From NCBI GenBank assembly GCA_037441525.1, contig JBBISA010000003.1, forward strand, positions 62,001 through 126,000: 64,000 bases of DNA, in the 5' to 3' direction. Positions within the stretch are counted from its first letter, which is position 1; the number at the start of each line of letters is the position of its first letter. The notes under the pieces are model-generated. The model was not told the DNA's origin. It was given only the letters and a program-made list of their open reading frames with translations, and searched no databases. The translations under genes and the position numbers were made by a program. This DNA is from SKVR01 sp037441525. GTDB lineage: Bacteria; Bacteroidota; Bacteroidia; Bacteroidales; UBA7960. Positions 45,201-53,148 of this stretch are shown here, in pieces.

Positions 45201-46904
45201 ATGTTTTCAAGAATTCTAATCATTGCCGTTTTTATCTCCCTACTTTTTCAAATTACTACCCGGGCGCAACAAGCAGGCTCTTCCGATACAAGTACCGGTT
45301 CAGCATCTGCAACGGTATTCAGCATCCATCCTGATGATCCTATTGCCGCCATGCTCGACAGCCTTGCACTGCTGACAGTATTCCGAAACATTGAACAACG
45401 CGCCGAACCAATTGTTACAGGAAGCGCGTTTCCAGACGGATTTGTGCCCGAATACAGCGATTCGGTGTATAATGCACGTTTTCGCAGGCTGAATGAAAAT
45501 TCCACCATCGAATTTGTTTATAACCCTTATGTTAAGGGGTATATTAATCTATATGCCACACGGCGGCGCGAACTTACCGAAAGGGTTCTTGGACTTGGCC
45601 AGCTTTATTTCCCCCTTTTCGAAGAACAACTGGACAAATACAACCTTCCCCTTGAACTGAAATACCTGGCTGTTATCGAATCGGCGTTGAACCCTCTGGC
45701 CCGCTCAAGGGTGGGCGCTACCGGGCTTTGGCAATTTATGTATGGTACCGGACGCATGTATGGTTTGCAGGTAAATACATTGGTCGATGACCGCAGCGAC
45801 ATTTATAAATCGACAGTGGCAGCCTGCGAACATTTTATCGACCTGTATAAAATCTACAACGACTGGAATCTGGTGCTCTCGGCCTACAATGCCGGTCCTG
45901 GCAATGTAAACCGTGCCATCCGCAGGGCCGGCGGGGTGAAGGATTTCTGGCGTGTAAGACCCTATCTGCCGCGCGAAACCCAAAACTACGTCCCTGCATT
46001 CATGGCAGTCACTTACGTTATGGAGCATGCCGCCGATCACAATCTCTACCCCAATCCTCCCATCTATTCCCATCTTGATGTTGATACCGTAAAGGTGGTT
46101 CGCCAGCTTAACCTGAAAACAGTCAGCGAGTTTCTTAATATTCCCATAGATCATTTGAGATACCTCAACCCCACTTACCGACAAAATATAATTCCACATA
46201 ATGCTGATAAACCTAATGTATTGCGTCTTCCACGCGATTATACCGGTGTTTTCCTGGCCAATGCCGACACAATTTACAACCACCGCTCGGCCGATCAGAA
46301 AAGACAGGAAGAGCTTGCCGCCCAGATACAGGAAACCGTTGTGCATGTGGTACGCAACGGTGAGGTTCTCGGCTCCATTGCCCGTAAATATGGCACGAGT
46401 GTATCCGAAATTCAACGGCTCAACAACATGCGCAATACCAGCATCCGGGTTGGCCAGCGGCTTATTGTAAGTGCGCCCGCCCGGGCAGCTGTAAATGTAG
46501 CTGCCAATACCAACACTCATGTAGTAAAAAGCGGCGAAACCCTGGCTGCTATTGCAACACGCTACCGCATCAGCACAGAGGAAATAAAGCAATGGAATAG
46601 CCTTGCCGGAAATACCATTCACCCGGGCCAGAATCTGGTAGTAAGGCGTCCGGCTGGTGTTGTGGCACAAGTAACAGTTGCCACCGAAGAGGAAACCGAA
46701 CAGATGTTTGACGAAGAAGTCAATGATGATGAAGAATATTTTTACTATACCGTTCAGCAGGGCGATACACTGCAAAAGATCATTCAGCGATACTCACACA
46801 TTACCATTGAAGAAATTACCGAACTCAATGGACTAACAACAGCGGTTTCTCTTGAACCCGGGCAAAAGATCAAAATCTCTGTTGACGAACAGCCAGGAGA
46901 GTAA
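45201..46904 (+). CDS. membrane-bound lytic transglycosylase D-like protein with LysM repeats
   Basis: This 567-residue exported protein has a signal peptide (MFSRILIIAVFISLLFQITTRA), a lytic transglycosylase domain (about 125-300) and three LysM peptidoglycan-binding repeats near the C-terminus (beginning VHVVRNGEVLGSIA, THVVKSGETLAAIA and YYTVQQGDTLQKII). The catalytic glutamate is Glu160 in AVIESALNPLARS, followed by GATGLWQFM and SAYNAGPGNV. I start at the ATG at 45201, at the signal peptide, rather than the upstream TTG. With the EnvC-like protein it forms a wall-remodelling group. Confidence 0.94.
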   Translation: MFSRILIIAVFISLLFQITTRAQQAGSSDTSTGSASATVFSIHPDDPIAAMLDSLALLTVFRNIEQRAEPIVTGSAFPDGFVPEYSDSVYNARFRRLNENSTIEFVYNPYVKGYINLYATRRRELTERVLGLGQLYFPLFEEQLDKYNLPLELKYLAVIESALNPLARSRVGATGLWQFMYGTGRMYGLQVNTLVDDRSDIYKSTVAACEHFIDLYKIYNDWNLVLSAYNAGPGNVNRAIRRAGGVKDFWRVRPYLPRETQNYVPAFMAVTYVMEHAADHNLYPNPPIYSHLDVDTVKVVRQLNLKTVSEFLNIPIDHLRYLNPTYRQNIIPHNADKPNVLRLPRDYTGVFLANADTIYNHRSADQKRQEELAAQIQETVVHVVRNGEVLGSIARKYGTSVSEIQRLNNMRNTSIRVGQRLIVSAPARAAVNVAANTNTHVVKSGETLAAIATRYRISTEEIKQWNSLAGNTIHPGQNLVVRRPAGVVAQVTVATEEETEQMFDEEVNDDEEYFYYTVQQGDTLQKIIQRYSHITIEEITELNGLTTAVSLEPGQKIKISVDEQPGE

Positions 46905-47024
46905 AAACCAACGCTTTTTTGATTGGTGGCGGGCGATGATAAAATTTTCTTACTTTTGAAACTGCAGGGCAATAAAGTGCCCTGTTTTTTTGTTTTTGAA
47001 TAAACATTTTAACCCCAACAAGTT

Positions 47025-48050
47025 ATGCGAAACATATTTGTAATAGTTCTGGCTGTTTTGATAGTATCCTGTGGGTCTGAAAAGGGGCCCCGGAAACCTT
47101 CGGCAAGTGGAAAAACAGGTGAGTTGCTCCTTGTAATGAGCACCACCCGGTGGGAAGGTGTTGCAGGGCAAATGGTGCGAGATATTTTTAACTCCTATGT
47201 TACCATGTTGCCCCAGGCAGAACCTAATTTCAATATTTTCCAGATTGACCCATCGGCATTTGCAAAACTCTTCGAAACCCACCGCAATATATTCTTCGTG
47301 GATTTCGATCCCTCCCTTGACAAAGGGAAAATAGAGATCAGACGAGACCGCTGGGCCTATCCGCAGATAGTAATCAGTGTAACTGTGCCCAATGAGGAGT
47401 CGCTGCAACGAATCATGGAAAACAACTCCAAGGCCTTTCTTGATTATTATATAGCCAACGAACGCGAACGGCTGGTAAATGCCTACCGCCGAATGATTAA
47501 TCACCAGGCGCGCAACGTTATAAGGGAAAATATGAAGCTTGACATTACCGTGCCCGAAGGTTATTTTATTGCCAAACGCGAAGACAATTTTGTTTGGCTA
47601 AGGCAAACCGGTACCCGCGATGAACTTGAATTGGGTGTACTTATCACCACCATGCCCTATCGCCACCCCGACCGTGATTTTAACCACAATACCATCTGGG
47701 CACGTCGCGATTCAATCACCAAACAACATATTCCCGGCACACATCCCAATACCTGGATGACTACCTACCCCGATATCCCGCCAGTATTTACCGAAATTAA
47801 CTTTAATGATTTATACGCTGTTGAGGCCCGCGGCCTGTGGCGTGTAAAGGACGATTACATGGGAGGGCCTTTTGTGAACATCACTTTTGTGGATGAAAAA
47901 TTTGGCCGCCTCATTAATGTTGATGGGTTTGTATATGCTCCAAAATTCGACAAACGTGATTATATGCGCCAAGTTGAAGCCTTGATGCATAGCATTAAAA
48001 TTTTCGACCCCGCTGGCCAACCTGCCGCAGAAGATGGGGAACCAGCTTAA
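47025..48050 (+). CDS. DUF4837 lipoprotein
   Basis: This 341-residue lipoprotein (lipobox VSC, Cys16) has the DUF4837 pattern. It opens after the signal with GELLLVMSTTRWEGVAGQMVRDIF, then IFQIDPSAFAKLFETHRNI and a long C-terminal region with YPDIPPVFTEI and GLWRVKDDYMGGPFVNIT. The family is confined mainly to Bacteroidota and has no assigned function. TACTTTTG at 46951-46958 is a candidate -7 box, so it may be transcribed separately from mltD. A hairpin terminator follows. Confidence 0.88.
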   Translation: MRNIFVIVLAVLIVSCGSEKGPRKPSASGKTGELLLVMSTTRWEGVAGQMVRDIFNSYVTMLPQAEPNFNIFQIDPSAFAKLFETHRNIFFVDFDPSLDKGKIEIRRDRWAYPQIVISVTVPNEESLQRIMENNSKAFLDYYIANERERLVNAYRRMINHQARNVIRENMKLDITVPEGYFIAKREDNFVWLRQTGTRDELELGVLITTMPYRHPDRDFNHNTIWARRDSITKQHIPGTHPNTWMTTYPDIPPVFTEINFNDLYAVEARGLWRVKDDYMGGPFVNITFVDEKFGRLINVDGFVYAPKFDKRDYMRQVEALMHSIKIFDPAGQPAAEDGEPA

Positions 48051-48095
48051 GAACCCCTGACCAGAGAATTTGCTGAATATCCTGATAAAAACGCG

Positions 48096-48129
48096 AAAGC
48101 CCACGGGAACTATTTCTCGCGGGCTTTTT
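48096..48129 (+). terminator. hairpin terminator after the DUF4837 gene
   Basis: 7-bp perfect stem AAAGCCC / GGGCTTT with an 18-base apical region that can extend the pairing, followed by TT. It lies between the DUF4837 gene and the convergent tRNA gene. Confidence 0.7.
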
Positions 48130-48138
48130 CATTGTGAG

Positions 48139-48212
48139 TGACTCCGGAGGGACTCGAACCCCCAACCGACAGAACCGGAATCTGCTATTCTATCCAATTG
48201 AACTACGGAGCC
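48139..48212 (-). tRNA. tRNA-Arg (anticodon CCG)
   Basis: The minus strand folds as a complete 74-nt tRNA. The acceptor stem is GGCTCCG / CGGAGTC (one G-U), the D arm contains GTTC-AATTGGATA-GAAT, the anticodon stem is GCAGA / TCTGT with loop TTCCGGT giving anticodon CCG, and the T arm is GGGGGTTCGAGTCCC. The discriminator base is A, and CCA is not encoded. It reads the arginine codon CGG. Confidence 0.95.
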
Positions 48213-48307
48213 TTAAAAAGGTGTGCAAAAATACAGTTTTTTTGTTTCGCCCTGGGCAAACAAACCCGATTTGTTGAATCCTGCCAATCAATTTATGGTC
48301 AGAATAA

Positions 48308-48934
48308 CTACTTCCTCCCAAAGTCGGCGGGTATTTCGCCCCAATTGCGGGTATCCCATTTCAGAATTTTGTTGGTCCAGGTATTTTCTTTGAGCCATTT
48401 TTCGGCCCGGTCAATGTATTCGAATAGTTTTTCGTTATCAGGCTCTTCGTCAAGGGTGGTTTTTGCCCTTTTATTCCTTACCCATGCCATGGCAGTAATA
48501 CTGTCGGTATAAATAGGCAGATTAATTTTTTTCTGCTTGCAGAGAGCCAGGGCATGAACAATAGCCAGAAACTCCCCAACATTGTTAGTTCCCTTTGGCA
48601 ACGGCCCCATCTTAAACCATACACTTTTGTCGGCAGTGTAAACCCCCTGGTATTCCATGTTTTTGGATGCCGAACTAAAGGCTGCATCCACTGAAATACT
48701 TTGCAGTATGGGTTTGCCGGCATTACCTGAAGTCTGGTTTTTCTGAGCCCCGGCATTTTTATAAATATGCTTTTGATAAGGTTCTGAGAATGCTTTCCGG
48801 GCTTCTGCCTCGGTTTCGTATGATTTGTATTTTGCCCCGTTATAGCTCTTTATGGAAAGCTCGCACTCCTTCCACGATGAAAAAACACCTTTCTGATGTC
48901 CGTCCCAAACTACATAAAACTTCAATTTTGCCAC
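48308..48934 (-). CDS. ribonuclease HI with N-terminal viroplasmin-like domain
   Basis: This 208-residue enzyme cuts the RNA strand of RNA-DNA hybrids. The N-terminal domain (about 1-50, KFYVVWDGHQKGVFSSWKEC) is the viroplasmin-like hybrid-binding module. A short linker leads to the RNase H domain with catalytic Asp83 (SVDAAFS), Glu121 (NNVGEFLA), Asp144 (YTDSITA) and Asp204 (PADFGRK). This architecture is the usual Bacteroidota type 1 RNase H. It follows thiL by 16 bp on the same strand and is probably co-transcribed. Confidence 0.94.
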   Translation of the reverse strand: MAKLKFYVVWDGHQKGVFSSWKECELSIKSYNGAKYKSYETEAEARKAFSEPYQKHIYKNAGAQKNQTSGNAGKPILQSISVDAAFSSASKNMEYQGVYTADKSVWFKMGPLPKGTNNVGEFLAIVHALALCKQKKINLPIYTDSITAMAWVRNKRAKTTLDEEPDNEKLFEYIDRAEKWLKENTWTNKILKWDTRNWGEIPADFGRK

Positions 48935-48950
48935 TTTCCTGTTTTAATGG

Positions 48951-49988
48951 TTAATGCTTTGTGAACGAGTCCCAGCCCTGAGCCCTGAGAGCAATAAGGC
49001 TTCCGGATGTTGTCACCAGATCGGCCTGAGCAGGGTTTTCGGTTATATGGCCAATTATGGAAACAAGCTCATTGTCCCTGAGTTTTTCATAATCCCGCTG
49101 GCTGACGCAAAACAACAGTTCGTAATCCTCTCCGCCATTAAGGGCGAATGTGGTGGGGTCGATATTAAATTCATGAGCTACCAAAGCTGTTTGCACATCT
49201 ACGGGTATTTTATCTTCATATATTACAGCCCCCAACCCCGACGATTTACAAATATGCATCACCTCGGAAGCCAACCCATCAGAAATGTCGATCATGGCAG
49301 TAGGAATTACATCGACTTTGTTCAGCAATTCAACTACATCGCGACAGGGTTCAGGCTTCAACTGCCGCTCGAGCACAAAGTTATATTTCGAAATATCGGG
49401 CTGCATTTGCGGATTGGCTTTGAAAACCTCCTTTTCTCGTTCCAGAATAAGCAGTCCGGCATAAGCCCCGCCAAGGTTTCCGCTTACACAAATCAGGTCG
49501 CCCGGCTTTGCTCCACTCCTGTATGTTAACTTTTCTTTTGGCACATTACCCAATGCAGTAACCGAAATCATAAGCCCTGCATTACTGCTGGTTGTATCAC
49601 CGCCAACCAGATCGACCTTATATTTATCGCATGCCAGTTTCATCCCTTCATACAATTCGACCAGCGCTTCAACGGTGTATTTGGCTGAAACTGCTATCCC
49701 CACTATTACATGGGTAGGGGTACCGTTCATGGCGTAAATATCAGAAAGATTTACGGCTATAGATTTGTATCCCAAATGCTTAAGCGGAGTGTACATTATG
49801 TTGAAATGTACGCCTTCAACCAGAAGGTCTTTGGTAATAAGGCTCAGGGAGTTGTTGTCGGTTGATTGAATAACAGCAGTATCATCGCCCACCCCTTTGA
49901 TGGTAGATGAATGATGGTGTTTAATATTGCCGGTAAGTTTATCGATAAGGCCGAATTCGCCAATTTTTGATACAGGAGTATTGCTCAT
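48951..49988 (-). CDS. thiL: thiamine-monophosphate kinase
   Basis: This 345-residue enzyme phosphorylates thiamine monophosphate to the active cofactor thiamine diphosphate. Family blocks include GVGDDTAVI near the N-terminus, DLLVEGVHF, VGGDTTSSNAG, TAMIDISDGLASEV and NGGEDYELLF. A TACCTTTG -7 box lies on the minus strand at 50054-50061, in the gap before the AsmA-like gene. The RNase H gene follows on the same strand. Confidence 0.95.
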   Translation of the reverse strand: MSNTPVSKIGEFGLIDKLTGNIKHHHSSTIKGVGDDTAVIQSTDNNSLSLITKDLLVEGVHFNIMYTPLKHLGYKSIAVNLSDIYAMNGTPTHVIVGIAVSAKYTVEALVELYEGMKLACDKYKVDLVGGDTTSSNAGLMISVTALGNVPKEKLTYRSGAKPGDLICVSGNLGGAYAGLLILEREKEVFKANPQMQPDISKYNFVLERQLKPEPCRDVVELLNKVDVIPTAMIDISDGLASEVMHICKSSGLGAVIYEDKIPVDVQTALVAHEFNIDPTTFALNGGEDYELLFCVSQRDYEKLRDNELVSIIGHITENPAQADLVTTSGSLIALRAQGWDSFTKH

Positions 49989-50103
49989 AAGGAAAGTAAT
50001 AATAATGAGGGATGGGGAAACCGATTATGTTCAGGGCTTCCCCATAGAGAGTGCAAAGGTAAAAAACAAAACGAAAGGGATCAGTTTTCCGGGGATGGAG
50101 AGT

Positions 50104-52941
50104 TTATTGCTCTCCTGTCCTTATTTTATCGGCTCTTTGTCGGGCTTCGTTTACCAGTATGGTGGCTCTGTCGTCGGCTTCACGTTCAAGGCGGGTCGCA
50201 CGGTCGTCGGCGGTTTTAATGAGTTGCTCACCGCTTCGACGCGCAGCTGCTTTTGCAATTGGGCCACTGGCTTCATCGTCCAGTTTTTTGGCTTGCTCAC
50301 GGGCTTCGCGTCTCACTGTTTCGGCAATGTTGGCTGCTTCGCGACGAACGTTTTCGGCCTGGCGTTCTGCTTCGGCAATTACCTGGGCAGCGCGGCGTTC
50401 AAGTTCTTCAGAAACTTTCTGTTTAGTTTCATCAATGGTTTCCTGCACCTGCTGCCTGACATCGGTAACCACTTCGCGTACGGCACTTTCAACGGTTGAA
50501 ATAATTTGCTGACGGGCATCGGCTGCCGATTGAGCCAGTGTAAGACTTATTTTAGGATCGGTTACAGTGCCCGTAAAAGCTACACCAACATTGACCACAT
50601 CAGATGGGGTTATATTAATACCACGCCCCGCAGCCTGCCCCACCAGATTATCCAAAACCTGGTTGGCAGTACCCCCGAACTGGGTCCGCGGTATGGCCAG
50701 GCTCATGATATAATTGATGGATTGGTCGAAGCCATGATTGCCGCTTAGGGTAGCTTTTGAACTGCCCAAATTGAAATCGAAGGGCTTTATATCCACCCTT
50801 CCGTTACGAAATTCAAAATTAAGAAGCACATCACGTATGTCCATGCGGTTAAACTGATCCATTTTTAAGCTGCTTGCCAACCCTGTAAGCGACGGACTGT
50901 TTTCTACTGTCATTGCCTTTGAGTTAAACAACCCACCCCCGGCAAGGCTGGGCAATACAGGTTCAAGATTTTCATTGAGCAACCCTTTCAGATTTAAGCC
51001 GGCTGAAAACAACCCCGATGCACGCTTGCCAATGGGGGCAATGGCAGCAAAGGTGTTAAAGGTATTGAAGGTTTTCTGGAAATCGAAATTGGTTATAGCC
51101 AATCCGAGATCTATTTCAGGTTTCTTAATATCGCGGGTGGAATAGGAGCCATTGAGCACCAGGGTACCCCCTAACAGGTCCATACGGAGGTTGCTCATGC
51201 TTACTTTCTGATCGGCCACAATAATTGAACCTGTGGCATTGGCAATCTGAAGGTCGCCAAATAGAATTTTATCGAAACGACTTTGCAGTACAAAGTTTAT
51301 ATTGGCCGGAACTTCAATAACCGATAAAGGAGTGCTCTCTTCTTGCGGAGCTTGCCCAGTGGTATCGGCTTGCATAAACTGATTGAGGTTAAAAAAGGAT
51401 GAGTATGTTTCGAAGCGGCCAGAGAGCATTTCGTCATTGAGAGCAAACCCCAGGATGTTATCAATACGGCCCGATGCCGACATGTCGCTATCGCCGGCCT
51501 TCATCCTGAATGCCCTCAGCTGGGCAAACTGGGGTGCAAAGGCCAGATCGGTGGTGGCAATTTCAACACCATCCGTGAACATCTCTGAAACATACCTGAG
51601 TCCTGTTATGAGCAGTTGTCCGTTGAAAAGAAAATCGTTGTACTTTTCATTCTCGATGCTCGACATGCAACCTTTGGCAGTAATATCAGCATCAATAACC
51701 CCTGCAAGTGTTTCACCTTCGCCTAGCGGATAAAAGTCCTTCACCCTGGCCAAATCGAGTTTCCCTTTTACAAAGGCATCTATCTGCGGATCGGAAACGG
51801 GAGTTTTTAGGTTAAGTTTCATCTCAACGGGGTTGCCTGCGACCTTAAGAGTAAACCGGCTTATATCAATTTCGGTAAGGTCGGGGTCTCCTCCGGGGTT
51901 GCTCAAAGATGTTTTAATGAACACATCAGTGATGGCTGCCGGCAGATCAGGGTATTGAAACATTCCGTTGGCAACTTCTATGTTAATTCCGAAGCCGGGG
52001 ATAACATTATCGTTGTAAATTCCTTTAACAAAGCCATTAACCCCAAGAGTACCTGAGGTTTTTAGCTCTTCAAAATCCTTGGTAAACATTGCCGGAACCA
52101 TGGACAGAAGAGATTTGAAACTTGTTTGGGGAGAAGAAAACCGGAGGTCGAGTATCATATCCTCAGCAGGCCAGGCAAAAGAGCCTTCAAAATTAAGGAT
52201 GAGATCGTTGAGTTTGAGACTGTTTTCGCGAAATTCAAAGGCAAAATTGTTGATATCGAAATCGATATCAGCAGTAAGGTCGGTAAACACACCCCCAAGA
52301 AAAGGAATCCCTTCAAAAATCATGTAGGTAGCGTCGGCGGTAGTATTGCGAAACTCCAGAGTAGTGACATTGAGTGAAAGATCTCCTTTAACGGTGCTGT
52401 TGAGGTTTTCGATGCGCATAATAAAATCCATAGCCCTATCATCATAAACAAAATAACCATTGTTTACCTGAAGTCTTTTCAGAGCCAGCTTAAAGGGGCT
52501 TTCTTCTTCAGCAGTGACGTCTTGCGCAGGTGTGGTTTCATCGGTTGCGGGCGCCACATCCCAATTGTAACTTCCATCGGCAAGCACTTTTAGCATTATA
52601 CGGGGATTGTCGAGACGTATGGATTTGATTTCGAAACCATCGCTCCCGATAACACTTTTAAGGTTAACCGCTATCAGCAGCCTGCCAATGCTTACAAGTG
52701 TATCACCTTCAAAAGCATTTACTCCAACCACCGATAAATCGTTCAGGCGAATAGAAACATCGGGGAAACTGCGAAACAGTGAAATTCCAAATCCACCAAA
52801 ATCGACAGTGGCATTTACATTTTCGTTGATGGTGGTTTTTATCTTTTCGATAATCTTACCCCGGAAAGCAAAGGGAAGAATGATCATTAATGCCAATAGT
52901 GTAACCAGCACTATAGCCGAAATCTTCAGGAACTTTTTCAT
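50104..52941 (-). CDS. AsmA-family protein with C-terminal charged helical extension
   Basis: This 945-residue protein has an N-terminal membrane anchor (about 6-26) and the AsmA opening (IEKIKTTINENVNATVDFGGFGISLFRSFPDVSIRLNDLSV in the first 75 residues). A long beta-rich groove follows, typical of the AsmA/VPS13-like proteins proposed to move lipids between the membranes. The last 110 or so residues are quite different: a continuous Glu/Arg/Ala-rich helix with repeats such as ERRAAQVIAEAERQAENVRREA and the doubled EADDRAT, likely a coiled coil. A TACCTTCG near-match to a -7 box lies at 52990-52997 on the minus strand. Confidence 0.88.
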   Translation of the reverse strand: MKKFLKISAIVLVTLLALMIILPFAFRGKIIEKIKTTINENVNATVDFGGFGISLFRSFPDVSIRLNDLSVVGVNAFEGDTLVSIGRLLIAVNLKSVIGSDGFEIKSIRLDNPRIMLKVLADGSYNWDVAPATDETTPAQDVTAEEESPFKLALKRLQVNNGYFVYDDRAMDFIMRIENLNSTVKGDLSLNVTTLEFRNTTADATYMIFEGIPFLGGVFTDLTADIDFDINNFAFEFRENSLKLNDLILNFEGSFAWPAEDMILDLRFSSPQTSFKSLLSMVPAMFTKDFEELKTSGTLGVNGFVKGIYNDNVIPGFGINIEVANGMFQYPDLPAAITDVFIKTSLSNPGGDPDLTEIDISRFTLKVAGNPVEMKLNLKTPVSDPQIDAFVKGKLDLARVKDFYPLGEGETLAGVIDADITAKGCMSSIENEKYNDFLFNGQLLITGLRYVSEMFTDGVEIATTDLAFAPQFAQLRAFRMKAGDSDMSASGRIDNILGFALNDEMLSGRFETYSSFFNLNQFMQADTTGQAPQEESTPLSVIEVPANINFVLQSRFDKILFGDLQIANATGSIIVADQKVSMSNLRMDLLGGTLVLNGSYSTRDIKKPEIDLGLAITNFDFQKTFNTFNTFAAIAPIGKRASGLFSAGLNLKGLLNENLEPVLPSLAGGGLFNSKAMTVENSPSLTGLASSLKMDQFNRMDIRDVLLNFEFRNGRVDIKPFDFNLGSSKATLSGNHGFDQSINYIMSLAIPRTQFGGTANQVLDNLVGQAAGRGINITPSDVVNVGVAFTGTVTDPKISLTLAQSAADARQQIISTVESAVREVVTDVRQQVQETIDETKQKVSEELERRAAQVIAEAERQAENVRREAANIAETVRREAREQAKKLDDEASGPIAKAAARRSGEQLIKTADDRATRLEREADDRATILVNEARQRADKIRTGEQ

Positions 52942-53074
52942 GGTAGAGATATTATTTATGATGATTTAATAAAAGTTTACCAATTCTGCCGAAGGTAAAA
53001 TTAATACAATAAACTGTATGTTTTGGAGTGGTAATTGATTAAAAAACAACAACGACAAGGGCTTCGGACAGGTG

Positions 53075-53108
53075 AAAACCACCGAACCCCGGGTGGTTTT
53101 TTTTTGTT
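53075..53108 (+). promoter_or_regulatory. attenuator-like hairpin with U-run in the leader of the GH13 gene
   Basis: Perfect 9-bp stem AAAACCACC / GGTGGTTTT followed by a long T run. It lies in the divergent gap between asmA and the amylase gene, where no rightward gene needs termination. It ends about 40 bp before the ATG, so it may be a leader terminator. Confidence 0.5.
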
Positions 53109-53148
53109 ATTTTAGCGGCCCATAATAATCAACCAATTTATTCAAAAC

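Noticed and set aside
45705..46775. Long open frame of 356 codons on the minus strand
   Set aside because: It lies wholly antisense to the LysM lytic transglycosylase gene, whose domains and catalytic residues are clear; the antisense product shows no domain.
46950..47504. 184-codon minus-strand open frame
   Set aside because: Antisense to the DUF4837 lipoprotein gene and covers its promoter; no motif seen.
48138..48512. 124-codon plus-strand open frame
   Set aside because: It runs across the tRNA-Arg gene and the antisense of RNase HI, so it is not a credible gene.
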